Source of the DNA: UBA5314 sp035560815
GTDB taxonomy: Bacteria; Bacillota; Syntrophomonadia; Syntrophomonadales; Syntrophomonadaceae
Direction of reading: 5' to 3'
Assembly (NCBI GenBank): GCA_035560815.1
Contig: DATMYR010000045.1
Coordinates: forward strand, 1-64,000
DNA: 64,000 nt
The position numbers and the translations under genes are program-made. Shown here in pieces: positions 18,224 through 26,762 of the stretch; position 1 is the stretch's first letter, and each line of letters begins with the position of its first letter. The notes below the pieces were generated by a model. That model was not told the DNA's origin. It searched no databases and saw only the letters and a list, made by a program, of their open reading frames with translations.

Positions 18224-19633
18224 TTACGTCAGGGCATCTATTTTTATCGGATATTGCCCGCTGAAACAAGCGGTGCAGAAACAGTTCCCCCACTGCTCCA
18301 GAGAGGCCATCATCCCTTCCATGGTCAGGTAGTGCAGGCTGTCGGCTCCGATAAACTTTTCAATAGCCGCCTCGTCCATACTGCTTGCGATCAGCTCCTC
18401 CCGCCGCGAGGTATCAATGCCATAATAGCAGGAATGCCTGGTGGGAGGAGAAGCCACAACCATATGCACTTCCAGAGCTCCGGCTTCCCGCAGCATTTGG
18501 ACGATCTGTTTGCTGGTCGTACCACGTACGATAGAGTCATCCACCATAATTACCCGTTTTCCACATACCACTTCTTTAATCGGATTGAGCTTGAGCCGTA
18601 CTCCCAGTTCCCGCATCTTTTGACTAGGCTGGATAAAGGTCCGGCCAACATAACGGTTTTTCATCAAGCCTTCTTCAAAAGGCAAACCCGCTTCTTCAGC
18701 ATAACCCAGAGCTGAGGAAGTTCCCGAATCAGGAACTGAGATAACCAGGTCAGCATCAATTTTGGCCTCCTGGGCCAAGCGGCGGCCCATTTCACGCCGT
18801 GCCTGATAGACATTAATCCCGTCAATGGTACTGTCGGGGCGGGCAAAATAGATGTACTCAAAGATGCAGTTCGCAGAGCGGGATGAGTTGAAGACCTGCA
18901 AGGACCGCAGCCCATCCTGATCAATCACTACGATTTCACCGGGGGTCACATCACGCACAAACTTGGCTCCAATGGTTGATATGGCCGCCGATTCAGAAGC
19001 CAGCACATAATTCCCGCCCATTTCGCCGATACAAAGCGGGCGAATCCCCATGGGATCCCGCACCCCCACCATCCGGTCCTCATTGACAATAATCAGTGCA
19101 TACGCCCCTTTCATATCAATCATAACCTTGGCCAGGGCATCTTCCATCTGGTCCTGGGAATAGCGAGCCAGCAGATTGGCCACCACTTCAGTATCGGTGG
19201 TAGTTTGAAAGACTGACCCATAAGTAGCAAGCCGCCTGCGCAGCTCTATGGTATTAACCAGATTGCCGTTATGGGCCACCGCCATCATTCCATTAAGATA
19301 ATGGAAGACCAGGGGTTGGGCATTCACCAGCGAACTGGCCCCGGTAGTGGAGTAGCGGACATGGCCGATGGCAATGGTTCCTTTCAGCCGTTTTATTTGT
19401 TCTGGAGTGATCACTTCGGTCACCAAGCCCATGCCTTTGTGCAGCTCGATATGCTGGCCATTGGCCACCGCGATCCCTGCACTCTCTTGCCCCCGGTGCT
19501 GCAGAGCGTAAAGCCCGTAAAAGGCAGTACGTGCCGCATCGGTTTCATTTTCCGGGTTTTTCATATAGATGCCAAAAACCCCGCATTCATGCTGGATCTT
19601 ATCCTCTATTTCATCTCCTATTTCATGAAACAT
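18224..19633 (-). CDS. purF: Amidophosphoribosyltransferase PurF
   Basis: The 469-residue enzyme makes phosphoribosylamine from PRPP and glutamine. Cys17 in IQHECGVFGIY is expected to become the N-terminal nucleophile after removal of a 16-residue propeptide, as in Bacillus. The PRPP-binding RVIMVDDSIVRGTTSKQI is intact. Cysteines in SANCIFEYIYFARPDS and in the C-terminal CFCTACFSGQ fit the [4Fe-4S] ligands of the Bacillus-type, oxygen-labile form. The ATG at 19633 is chosen because GGGGGAG lies eight bases upstream. It overlaps purL slightly. Confidence 0.96.
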   Translation of the reverse strand: MFHEIGDEIEDKIQHECGVFGIYMKNPENETDAARTAFYGLYALQHRGQESAGIAVANGQHIELHKGMGLVTEVITPEQIKRLKGTIAIGHVRYSTTGASSLVNAQPLVFHYLNGMMAVAHNGNLVNTIELRRRLATYGSVFQTTTDTEVVANLLARYSQDQMEDALAKVMIDMKGAYALIIVNEDRMVGVRDPMGIRPLCIGEMGGNYVLASESAAISTIGAKFVRDVTPGEIVVIDQDGLRSLQVFNSSRSANCIFEYIYFARPDSTIDGINVYQARREMGRRLAQEAKIDADLVISVPDSGTSSALGYAEEAGLPFEEGLMKNRYVGRTFIQPSQKMRELGVRLKLNPIKEVVCGKRVIMVDDSIVRGTTSKQIVQMLREAGALEVHMVVASPPTRHSCYYGIDTSRREELIASSMDEAAIEKFIGADSLHYLTMEGMMASLEQWGNCFCTACFSGQYPIKIDALT

Positions 19634-21816
19634 GCTATTGTCTCCCCCCATGCAACAGACGCTTGCTCTAACGACATGCGAACAATTTCCTTCCCATCCC
19701 CCTGGTAAATCAGTTCAGTTCCTCCCACCCGGCCCAGTACCCGGGTGGGAATATCCAACTTTCCTGCTTGGGTCTCCAACTCCTGAAGGCGTTCCGGGTT
19801 CAGACTTACTACCACCCTTCCCGGAGCTTCGGAAAACAAGACATCGTCCCAGCGGTCTTGTACACCCAGGTCCACCGCAAATCCATGCTTTCCTTTGATG
19901 GCTGATTCAGCCAAGGTCACAGCCAGGCCTCCTTCAGATATATCATGACAGGAGACCAGGGTTTTAATTGGAGCCAGAAGCAGCAGAAGCTCGATGATTT
20001 GCTTTTCCCGCTCCAGATCAACCGGCGGCACCGCGCCCTTCTCGATTCCGTAGGCCAGGTAAAGGAATTCCGATCCACCCAGTCCGCCCAAGCAATCCCC
20101 CAAAAGCACGATCAGATCGCCCTCCTGCTGGAAAGCCATGCCCCGTCGTTGTTCGATATCTTCTAACAAACCGACCATTCCCACCACCGGTGTGGGGAAG
20201 ATGGCGTGTTCGGCGCTTTCATTGTAGAGGCTAACATTCCCGCTGACTACCGGGGTATTCAGAGCTCGGGCCGCGTCAGCCATGCCCTTGATGGCATTTT
20301 CCATCTGCCAGTACACATAAGGCTTCTCCGGATTGCCAAAATTCAAACAGTTGGTTAAGGCCAGAGGCTGAGCCCCTACACAGGCCAGATTACGGGCTGC
20401 TTCACATACCGCCTGCATTCCGCCCTGGAAGGGATCCAGATAGACCAGACGTCCATTGCAGTCGGTGGTCAAAGCAATCCCTTTCGATCTGCCCTTGATG
20501 CGCAACACAGCTGCATCGCCATCCCCGGGCATGATAGAGGTATTCGTCATCACCTGGTGGTCGTACTGCCGGTATATCCACTGCTTGCTGGCAATATTGG
20601 GTGAAGCCAGTAATTTCAGTAAAGCTTCCGATAGGTCGACAGCCTCCAGGGTGGTTGAATCAAAACTACGACATTCCTGGTAATAAGGAGGCTCTTGTCC
20701 TTCTCGGTAGTAGACAGGACATGAGTCGGTAAGGGCCGCCACCGGAACTTCCCCAGTCAGAGTCTGACCTTCAAAGACCTGGAACATACCGTTCTCGGTA
20801 ACCGATCCAATCACCGTAGCATCCAGACCCCATTTTCTAAATACTTCTTCAATCCGCTTTTCTTTCCCAGGGCGCGGCATGATCAGCATGCGCTCCTGGG
20901 ACTCGGACAGCATTACTTCATAGGGAGTCATGCCGGCTTCCCGACGCGGAACTTTGAGCACATCCACCAGAACCCCCCGGCCCTTTTTGCTGGCTGCCTC
21001 AGCAATAGAACTGGTCAGACCAGCGGCTCCCAGGTCCTGCATACCGGCTACCAGATCCTCCTGGATCAGCTCCAGACAGGCTTCGATCAACAGTTTCTCC
21101 ATGAAAGGGTCTCCCACTTGCACAGAAGGCCGCTTGGCAGCCGAACTCTCGGAAAGTTCCTCAGAGGCAAAGGTTGCTCCATGGATGCCGTCTCGCCCAG
21201 TTTTAGCTCCTACGATCATAATAGGGCTGCCCACATCGCCGGCCACAGCCAGAGCAATTTCATCAACATTCACCAATCCTACACACATGGCATTGACCAG
21301 GCAATTATCCTCATAGCTGGGATTAAAATAGACCTCGCCCCCTACCGTGGGAATCCCCAGGCAGTTGCCGTATCCCGCGATTCCCGCAACCACTCCGGCA
21401 AATAACTCCCGCACTCGGGGTTCTTCCAGCGACCCGAAGCGCAGAGAATTCAGGCTGGCTATGGGCCGAGCGCCCATGGTAAAAATATCCCTGACGATTC
21501 CGCCCACCCCAGTGGCCGCACCCTGATAGGGCTCAATGGCTGAAGGATGGTTGTGACTTTCAATTTTGAAAACCACTGCCTCGTTATCTCCGATGTCCAC
21601 CACCCCAGCATTTTCTCCGGGGCCAATAATCACCCGCGGTCCCTGAGTGGGGAAGTTGCTGAGCAAGGGCTTGGAGTTTTTGTAGCCGCAGTGCTCCGAC
21701 CACATGACTGAAAACATGCCGGTTTCAAGGTAGTTGGGTTCCCGCTCTAGTATTTTCTTTATGCTTTCATATTCTTCGTCCAGAAGGCCCATTTCCCGAT
21801 AGGTCAATTCCTTCAT
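19618..21816 (-). CDS. purL: Phosphoribosylformylglycinamidine synthase subunit PurL
   Basis: The 732-residue small-type PurL needs PurQ and PurS, both encoded upstream. It begins MKELTYREMGLLDEEY and contains MWSEHCGYKNSKPLL, ESHNHPSAIEPYQGAATGVGG, the MQDLGAAGLTSSIAE segment and a second half that repeats the PurM-like fold. The start at 21816 shares one base with the purQ stop (TAATG) and follows AGGAGGTG, so the longer frame inside purQ is discarded. The 3' end overlaps the purF start region. Confidence 0.97.
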   Translation of the reverse strand: MKELTYREMGLLDEEYESIKKILEREPNYLETGMFSVMWSEHCGYKNSKPLLSNFPTQGPRVIIGPGENAGVVDIGDNEAVVFKIESHNHPSAIEPYQGAATGVGGIVRDIFTMGARPIASLNSLRFGSLEEPRVRELFAGVVAGIAGYGNCLGIPTVGGEVYFNPSYEDNCLVNAMCVGLVNVDEIALAVAGDVGSPIMIVGAKTGRDGIHGATFASEELSESSAAKRPSVQVGDPFMEKLLIEACLELIQEDLVAGMQDLGAAGLTSSIAEAASKKGRGVLVDVLKVPRREAGMTPYEVMLSESQERMLIMPRPGKEKRIEEVFRKWGLDATVIGSVTENGMFQVFEGQTLTGEVPVAALTDSCPVYYREGQEPPYYQECRSFDSTTLEAVDLSEALLKLLASPNIASKQWIYRQYDHQVMTNTSIMPGDGDAAVLRIKGRSKGIALTTDCNGRLVYLDPFQGGMQAVCEAARNLACVGAQPLALTNCLNFGNPEKPYVYWQMENAIKGMADAARALNTPVVSGNVSLYNESAEHAIFPTPVVGMVGLLEDIEQRRGMAFQQEGDLIVLLGDCLGGLGGSEFLYLAYGIEKGAVPPVDLEREKQIIELLLLLAPIKTLVSCHDISEGGLAVTLAESAIKGKHGFAVDLGVQDRWDDVLFSEAPGRVVVSLNPERLQELETQAGKLDIPTRVLGRVGGTELIYQGDGKEIVRMSLEQASVAWGETIACFMK

Positions 21817-22517
21817 TAAAACTTCACCTCCTGGCACCATTTCATCATGGAAGCAAAGATCTTCACCCCATCGCTGCCTCCTAATACTGCCTCCGAACAC
21901 CTTTCCGGATGGGGCATCATACCCAGGACATTGCCTTCCTTGTTAGTGATTGCGGCAATATTGGCCAAAGAACCGTTGGGATTGAAGCTATCGCTCTCTT
22001 CGCCATTTGGCCCGCAGTAGGTGAAAAGGATGCGTCCTTCCTGCTGCAGTTCTGCGAGAGTCTGGGGATCACAGTAGTAGTTGCCTTCGCCGTGAGCGAT
22101 AGGAATTTGTAAAAGTTCGGATTCCGGAATCTGGTTGGTAAAGGGCGTACTGCTCTGCTTCACTTTCAACCAGACCGGCTCACAGATAAATTTAAGGCTG
22201 CGGTTGCGCAGCATAGCACCGGGAAGCAGACCCACTTCTAAAAGAATCTGAAACCCGTTGCAGATTCCGATGACCAGGCCACCCCTTTGGGCAAAATCCA
22301 CCACTGCTGGCATCACCGGAGAAAAACGGGCGATAGCCCCGGTTCTCAAATAATCGCCATAAGAAAATCCGCCAGGTAGAATCAAAGCGTCAAAACCCTT
22401 TATCTCCTTTTCCTGGTGCCAGATGTATTCAACATCTTCCAGCAAGACATCTCGTATAACATGGTAGCAATCCGCATCGCAATTGGAACCTGGAAACACC
22501 ACGACTCCAACTCTCAT
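21816..22517 (-). CDS. purQ: Phosphoribosylformylglycinamidine synthase glutaminase subunit PurQ
   Basis: The 233-residue class I amidotransferase supplies ammonia to PurL. Catalytic Cys is in IGICNGFQILLEVGLLPG, and the C-terminal His-Glu pair in MMPHPERCSEAVLGG. The N-terminus VGVVVFPGSNCDADC is typical. It lies two bases after purS and is coupled to purL by a TAATG junction. Confidence 0.97.
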   Translation of the reverse strand: MRVGVVVFPGSNCDADCYHVIRDVLLEDVEYIWHQEKEIKGFDALILPGGFSYGDYLRTGAIARFSPVMPAVVDFAQRGGLVIGICNGFQILLEVGLLPGAMLRNRSLKFICEPVWLKVKQSSTPFTNQIPESELLQIPIAHGEGNYYCDPQTLAELQQEGRILFTYCGPNGEESDSFNPNGSLANIAAITNKEGNVLGMMPHPERCSEAVLGGSDGVKIFASMMKWCQEVKF

Positions 22518-22519
22518 GG

Positions 22520-22771
22520 TTATCCCTCCGTGATTTCCACCCGAAAGTCTTCGATGACCGGGTTGGCCAGGAGTTTATCACTCATCTCCGCAAGTTCCTT
22601 TTGGGCCCGTTCGCGGTCCTGCCCGTCAAGACCTATTTCAATATATTTGCCGATACGCACCTGTCCCACTTGCGGATAGCCCAAAACATGCAGAGAATTC
22701 TTGACTGCTTCCCCCTGGGGGTCCAGAACTCCCTCCTTAAGGGTCACATAGATCTTGGCTTTAACCAACAC
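22520..22771 (-). CDS. purS: Phosphoribosylformylglycinamidine synthase subunit PurS
   Basis: The 83-residue protein is the small scaffold of the PurLQS complex, with KAKIYVTLKEGVLDPQGEAV at the start and the usual alpha/beta pattern. The GTG at 22771 follows GGAGG by five bases; the adjacent TTG codon (22768) would match the family N-terminus equally well. It stands between purC and purQ, the order seen in Bacillus. Confidence 0.94.
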   Translation of the reverse strand: MLVKAKIYVTLKEGVLDPQGEAVKNSLHVLGYPQVGQVRIGKYIEIGLDGQDRERAQKELAEMSDKLLANPVIEDFRVEITEG

Positions 22772-22812
22772 TATTTCCTCCTTCGTATGGTGCCAGGTCA
22801 GCAGCCCCGATG

Positions 22813-23529
22813 TTATCCCTGTAAAACAGCTTCTATCCGCCTGGCCACTTCCTGGTAGGCTTCTTCGGTTTTGCCCAGGTCGCGGCGGAAACGATCTTTG
22901 TCCAGCTTTTCAAGGCTTTCTTTATCCCACAGACGGCAGGAGTCGGGAGAAATCTCATCCCCCAGAAGCACCCGGCCCTCAAACACTCCAAATTCCAGCT
23001 TGAAATCCACCAGGATGATGCCAATGCTATCAAAAAACTTTATCAAAACTTGATTGATTTTGAGGGCTTTGGCCTTAATCTCCTCCAACACCTGGTCATC
23101 AGCCCAACCCAAAGCCCGGGCATGGTATTCGTTGACCATAGGGTCATGCAGGGCATCGTCTTTATAATAGAGCTCCAGGATAGGCTGTGAAAGGCCAGTC
23201 CCCTCCGGAAGTCCCACCCTTTGGGCCAAACTCCCGGCGATGACATTGCGCATCACTACTTCCAAAGGCAGCATTTTTAGTTTTTTTACGACAACATTGC
23301 GTTCATCAATTTGTTTTACCAGATGGGTTTCGATCCCCTCTCCCTCCAGCAATTTGAATAAGAGACAGGAGACCCGGTTGTTGACAATACCCTTGTTGTG
23401 AATGGTGCCTTTCTTGGTCCCATCAAAAGCGGTGGCATCATCCTTGTAGCTCATAAGCACCGTGCCCGGATCCTCGGTTAAATAAATCTTCTTGGCTTTT
23501 CCCTCGTAAAGAAAATCTCCCTGTTGCAT
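22813..23529 (-). CDS. purC: SAICAR synthetase PurC
   Basis: The 238-residue enzyme adds aspartate to CAIR. It contains LYEGKAKKIYLT, KGTIHNKGIVNNRVS, PLEVVMRNVIAGS and the substrate-binding LVDFKLEFGVFEGRVLLGDEISPDSCRLWD region, split here over about residues 174-206. The start follows GGAGGAGG. It lies 20 bases after purB. Confidence 0.97.
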   Translation of the reverse strand: MQQGDFLYEGKAKKIYLTEDPGTVLMSYKDDATAFDGTKKGTIHNKGIVNNRVSCLLFKLLEGEGIETHLVKQIDERNVVVKKLKMLPLEVVMRNVIAGSLAQRVGLPEGTGLSQPILELYYKDDALHDPMVNEYHARALGWADDQVLEEIKAKALKINQVLIKFFDSIGIILVDFKLEFGVFEGRVLLGDEISPDSCRLWDKESLEKLDKDRFRRDLGKTEEAYQEVARRIEAVLQG

Positions 23530-23549
23530 AATCCTGCCTCCTCCTTGCC

Positions 23550-24845
23550 TTAATCCAATCCGCAGCGGTGGAAAATGTAGTCTACCTGGCTTGAATAAAT
23601 AGCCAGATCAAAGATCGGTTCAATCTCCTCCCGGGTTATTAACTGCATGATTTCAGGATCCTCTAGAACCAGGCTCTTAAAGTCCAGTTTTTCCGACCAA
23701 CTGCGCATAGAGTTTTTCTGCACCAAAAGATAAGCTTGCTCCCGCAGCAGACCTTTATCAATCAGGGCCAACAATAATTCCCCGGAAAAAATCAAACCCT
23801 GCGTTTTCTCGATGTTTTCCATCATATTGTTCTCATAGACCATTAAACCTTTTACAACAGCAGTAAATTTCTCCAACATGTAATCTAGTAAGATACAGCT
23901 GTCCGGGATAATCACCCGTTCTACCGATGAATGAGTCAGGTCCCTTTCATGCCACAAAGCAATGTTTTCCATAGCGGCCATGGCGTTCCCGCGCAAGACT
24001 CGGGATAAACCGGCTACGCGTTCGCTCATCATGGGGTTGCGTTTATGGGGCATAGCCGATGAACCCTTTTGTCCGGCCTTAAATGGTTCTTCAACTTCCA
24101 ATATTTCGGTTCTTTGGAGATTACGCACTTCAGTGGCCATTTTTTCTAAAGAGGCCCCGGTTATGGCCAAATTGGTCAGGAACTGGGCATGGCGGTCGCG
24201 CTGAATAATCTGGGTCGAAACCGGACAGGGTTTTAAGCCCAGAGATTCACAAACATACTCTTCAACCCGGGGGTCAAGGTGAGCGAAATTCCCCATGGGG
24301 CCCGATATGGCACCATAGGAGATCACTTCCCGGGCTTCCTCTATTCGTTGAATGGCCCGTTCCAACTCGCTGAACCAAAGCGCCATCTTCAAACCGAAAG
24401 TCGTGGGTTCACCGTGAACTCCATGTGATCTTCCCATATTCAACGTATATTTGTACTGGCGAGCTTTTTCGGCGACGATTATTTTTAGACGGGCCAATTT
24501 CTCCAGGATAATATCGGCAGCAGCCCTCATTTGCAATGCTAACCCGGTGTCCAGAATATCTGAGGAAGTCATCCCTAAATGAATATATTTGGAATCTTCT
24601 CCGACATATTCACCAACATTGGTGAGAAATGCGATTACATCATGATGCACCTGATCTTCTATTTCCTTGATGCGTTGTACATCAAAGGCGGCTTTTTCTT
24701 CAATGACCGCTACTGCTTGGGCCGGAATTCGGCCCAAACGGGCCCATTCCTGACAGGCCGCAATCTCAATTTTCAACCAGTTTTGCAGCTTATTTTCCTC
24801 CGACCAGATGGCCCCCATCTCGGCCAGGGTATATCTTTCAATCAT
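23550..24845 (-). CDS. purB: Adenylosuccinate lyase PurB
   Basis: The 431-residue lyase acts twice, on SAICAR and on adenylosuccinate. Superfamily motifs are present: YIHLGMTSSDILDTGLALQ, MGRSHGVHGEPTTFGLK, and the signature SSAMPHKRNPMMSERVAGL. It overlaps the purE stop by an ATGA. Length is normal. Confidence 0.97.
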   Translation of the reverse strand: MIERYTLAEMGAIWSEENKLQNWLKIEIAACQEWARLGRIPAQAVAVIEEKAAFDVQRIKEIEDQVHHDVIAFLTNVGEYVGEDSKYIHLGMTSSDILDTGLALQMRAAADIILEKLARLKIIVAEKARQYKYTLNMGRSHGVHGEPTTFGLKMALWFSELERAIQRIEEAREVISYGAISGPMGNFAHLDPRVEEYVCESLGLKPCPVSTQIIQRDRHAQFLTNLAITGASLEKMATEVRNLQRTEILEVEEPFKAGQKGSSAMPHKRNPMMSERVAGLSRVLRGNAMAAMENIALWHERDLTHSSVERVIIPDSCILLDYMLEKFTAVVKGLMVYENNMMENIEKTQGLIFSGELLLALIDKGLLREQAYLLVQKNSMRSWSEKLDFKSLVLEDPEIMQLITREEIEPIFDLAIYSSQVDYIFHRCGLD

Positions 24846-25366
24846 GCCTGCCCCCCCTTTTCCTTTAGATAAGCAACCACACCCTGGGTTTTCAAACGCT
24901 GATCCTTCGCTGACACCTCGTCTGCCATGCGCATCCGGTAATCATCCAACGCTCCGGCCAGTGTTTGGTTTTCCAGAGCCAGCATAGCTATCGCCAATAA
25001 AGCTGCGTTGGCCGCTCCGTTGATAGATACAGTAGCCACCGGAATCCCTTTGGGCATTTGCACGATGGAATAGAGGGAATCCACCCCCTGCAGGGTACTG
25101 GTTTTGATAGGGACCCCGATGACCGGTAAAATCGTATAGGCAGCAATAACTCCGGGCAAATGAGCGGCTCCTCCGGCTCCGGCAATAATGATTTTCACGC
25201 CCCGATCCCGGGCACTCTTTGCATATTCGGCAGTTTGAACCGGTAGCCGGTGGGCTGAGGATATGACATATTCATAATCCACACCGAACTTGTCCAGGAG
25301 GTCTCCGGACTCCTTCATGATGGACAGATCGGAATCACTGCCCATGACAATTGCCACTTTCGGCAT
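24842..25366 (-). CDS. purE: N5-carboxyaminoimidazole ribonucleotide mutase PurE
   Basis: The 174-residue protein starts PKVAIVMGSDSDLSIMKESG and contains VISSAHRLP, AGAGGAAHLPGVIAAYT and LQGVDSLYSIVQMPKGIPVATV, all typical of class I-like PurE. It is the first gene of the pur operon, behind the riboswitch. purK, which normally accompanies a class I PurE and directly follows it in Bacillus, is absent: purB comes next. Either purK lies elsewhere or N5-CAIR or CAIR is made another way. Confidence 0.95.
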   Translation of the reverse strand: MPKVAIVMGSDSDLSIMKESGDLLDKFGVDYEYVISSAHRLPVQTAEYAKSARDRGVKIIIAGAGGAAHLPGVIAAYTILPVIGVPIKTSTLQGVDSLYSIVQMPKGIPVATVSINGAANAALLAIAMLALENQTLAGALDDYRMRMADEVSAKDQRLKTQGVVAYLKEKGGQA

Positions 25367-25414
25367 TTACAACACTCCTTCTCCACATATGAAAACTGGC
25401 TAATATTCATTTAC

Positions 25415-25469
25415 CAACAAAAACCCCAGGTAGATAGTTTCTGTACCGAAACCTATCCGCCTGGGCTTT
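25415..25469 (-). terminator. Intrinsic terminator of the pur riboswitch
   Basis: On the minus strand a long hairpin begins CCCAGG, continues with GATAG and GTTTC pairing, and ends CCTGGG followed by GTTTTTGTT. It lies directly 3' of the aptamer and 50-100 bases before purE, the position of an expression platform. Confidence 0.9.
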
Positions 25470-25471
25470 TA

Positions 25472-25603
25472 TCCCTATACGGTGTAGTGCTTGAGAGCAC
25501 CTGTGTCACTCGGACCAGGCCATGCAGTTCACTTTCAACTCTAATTCCAACTAGAATTGACAGTGTACTAGGCATACGGAACCCTAGACACACTTTCGCG
25601 TTT
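25472..25603 (-). promoter_or_regulatory. ykkC-family riboswitch aptamer, PRPP class by context
   Basis: The minus-strand leader of purE contains both hallmark ykkC segments: GTGTCTAGGGTTCCG near the 5' end and GGCCTGGTCCGAGTGACAC further on, then ACACCGTATAGGG before the terminator. ykkC RNAs divide into guanidine-I, ppGpp and PRPP classes; those before purine synthesis operons are the PRPP class, which turns genes on when PRPP is plentiful. The class call rests on gene context, since the discriminating bases were not checked. A long extra hairpin lies between the two conserved parts. No guanine aptamer precedes it, unlike known tandem arrangements. Confidence 0.85.
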
Positions 25604-25639
25604 TGTTATATCTAATTATGGCAATTACATCCTACCTCG

Positions 25640-25668
25640 ATATTAACAAAGCTGACCATGGCTGTCAA
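25640..25668 (-). promoter_or_regulatory. Sigma-A promoter of the pur operon
   Basis: On the minus strand TTGACA (25663-25668) and TAATAT (25640-25645) are separated by exactly 17 bases. Transcription would begin about 30 bases before the aptamer. Confidence 0.88.
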
Positions 25669-25674
25669 CTTGTG

Positions 25675-25696
25675 AAAAAGCTTTCCAGAAAGCTTT
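25675..25696 (-). terminator. Terminator of the small gene upstream of pur
   Basis: The palindrome AAAGCTTTC/GAAAGCTTT with a two-base loop runs into TTTTCAC on the minus strand. It lies between the stop of the small gene and the pur promoter and insulates them. Confidence 0.6.
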
Positions 25697-25716
25697 AATA
25701 TCCGAAACAATGGTTG

Positions 25717-25974
25717 TTACATTCCCCCGGCAATCCATTTTAGACGGTCTTTGAGTCCATCCCATCCATGAATTAGCTGACGCGTTTCCTCCTCAATTTG
25801 ACTCTCTGGTAATTCTCGCATTCGCTGCAGTCCACTTTCTTTTTCAACCGACTCAAGCCTTTCCAATACCACCCGGGCCAGACCGGTTATGAAATCTTCC
25901 TCTGCGGGCCTCTGGCGACTATTGGCAGAAATATTAACCACTTCGCCAGAATGTGAGATTTGCGGATCATGCAT
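25717..25974 (-). CDS. Small hypothetical protein
   Basis: This 85-residue soluble, acidic and helical protein starts MHDPQISHSGEVV and ends in KWIAGGM. It shows no recognisable domain, signal or Cys motif. The ATG at 25974 is chosen because AAAGGGG lies eight bases upstream; a longer frame begins 25 codons earlier without a site. It is followed by its own terminator, just before the pur promoter, and is divergent from the GerMN gene. Function is unknown. Confidence 0.55.
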   Translation of the reverse strand: MHDPQISHSGEVVNISANSRQRPAEEDFITGLARVVLERLESVEKESGLQRMRELPESQIEEETRQLIHGWDGLKDRLKWIAGGM

Positions 25975-26147
25975 AGCAGTAACCCCTTTCGCGTGTCCCT
26001 TCTGCCTAAATTTTTGCCCGGCTGGACCGGGTTTTATACCAAGGTTCATGGTATAAAGCAGGAGATGACAGCCTAACCAGGGAAAATAGTAATATATATA
26101 TATGGGAAGGCTCCTGAAGAGCCGCTCTATTAAAGGAGTGATATAAA

Positions 26148-26702
26148 TTGCTAAACAAGAAATGGATTATATTTATTCTGCTCGGCCTGCTGGCTCTGGG
26201 CGTAAGTGCCTGCAACAAATCAACAACCCAGACCCCTCCGGCCACCCCGGCCCCGGCGCCGGTTCAACAGGCGGTTGCCCAAGATGTGATACTTTATTTT
26301 GCTGATAATCAGGCTGAGTATCTGGTTCCCGAAAAGCGCTCCGTTCAGGTGGATAAAGCCGATGATGTTCAAAAATTGGCGGAAGCGGTGGTGAAAGAAT
26401 TAATCGTAGGCCCTAAAGATTCCCATCTATTCCGGACTCTTCCCGCCGAAAGCCGCTTACTGTCCGTGAAGATTGACAAGAATGTGGTGATCGTCGACTT
26501 CAGCAAAGAATTGCAGAGCAAACATTCAGGAGGCAGTACTGGAGAAATCATGACCGTTTATTCCCTGGTAAACAGCCTGGCAGAACTACCCGGTATTAAT
26601 ACGGTTCAGCTTTTAATCGAGGGTCAGAAAGTGGATAGCCTGGTTGGCCATGTGGATACCAGTGAAGCATTGACACGCGATGCCACCCTGCTTAAGAAGT
26701 AA
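26148..26702 (+). CDS. GerMN-domain lipoprotein
   Basis: The 184-residue protein has a signal peptide with lipobox GVSAC (Cys22), a Pro/Ala/Thr linker, and a GerMN domain at about residues 45-165 (DVILYFADNQAEYLVPEKR, LIVGPKD, VVIVDFSKEL, GEIMTVYSLVNSLAELPGI). In Bacillus GerM acts in sporulation and germination at the outer membrane face of the forespore; other GerMN lipoproteins are of unknown function. The start is TTG at 26148 behind AAAGGAG. It is a single gene with its own terminator. Confidence 0.88.
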   Translation: MLNKKWIIFILLGLLALGVSACNKSTTQTPPATPAPAPVQQAVAQDVILYFADNQAEYLVPEKRSVQVDKADDVQKLAEAVVKELIVGPKDSHLFRTLPAESRLLSVKIDKNVVIVDFSKELQSKHSGGSTGEIMTVYSLVNSLAELPGINTVQLLIEGQKVDSLVGHVDTSEALTRDATLLKK

Positions 26703-26710
26703 GAGGATAA

Positions 26711-26744
26711 AAGAGAGGGGCGGTTGCGCCCCTCTCTTTATCGC
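26711..26744. terminator. Terminator after the GerMN gene
   Basis: The stem AGAGAGGGGCG/CGCCCCTCTCT with a four-base loop is followed by TTATCG. It lies between convergent genes and its A/T flanks could allow use from both sides. Confidence 0.85.
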
Positions 26745-26762
26745 CTGCCTTTTATTCCTCTG

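Noticed and set aside
25600..25716. Guanine riboswitch in tandem with the PRPP-type aptamer
   Set aside because: The stretch upstream of the aptamer holds the promoter and the previous gene's terminator, leaving no room for a second aptamer.
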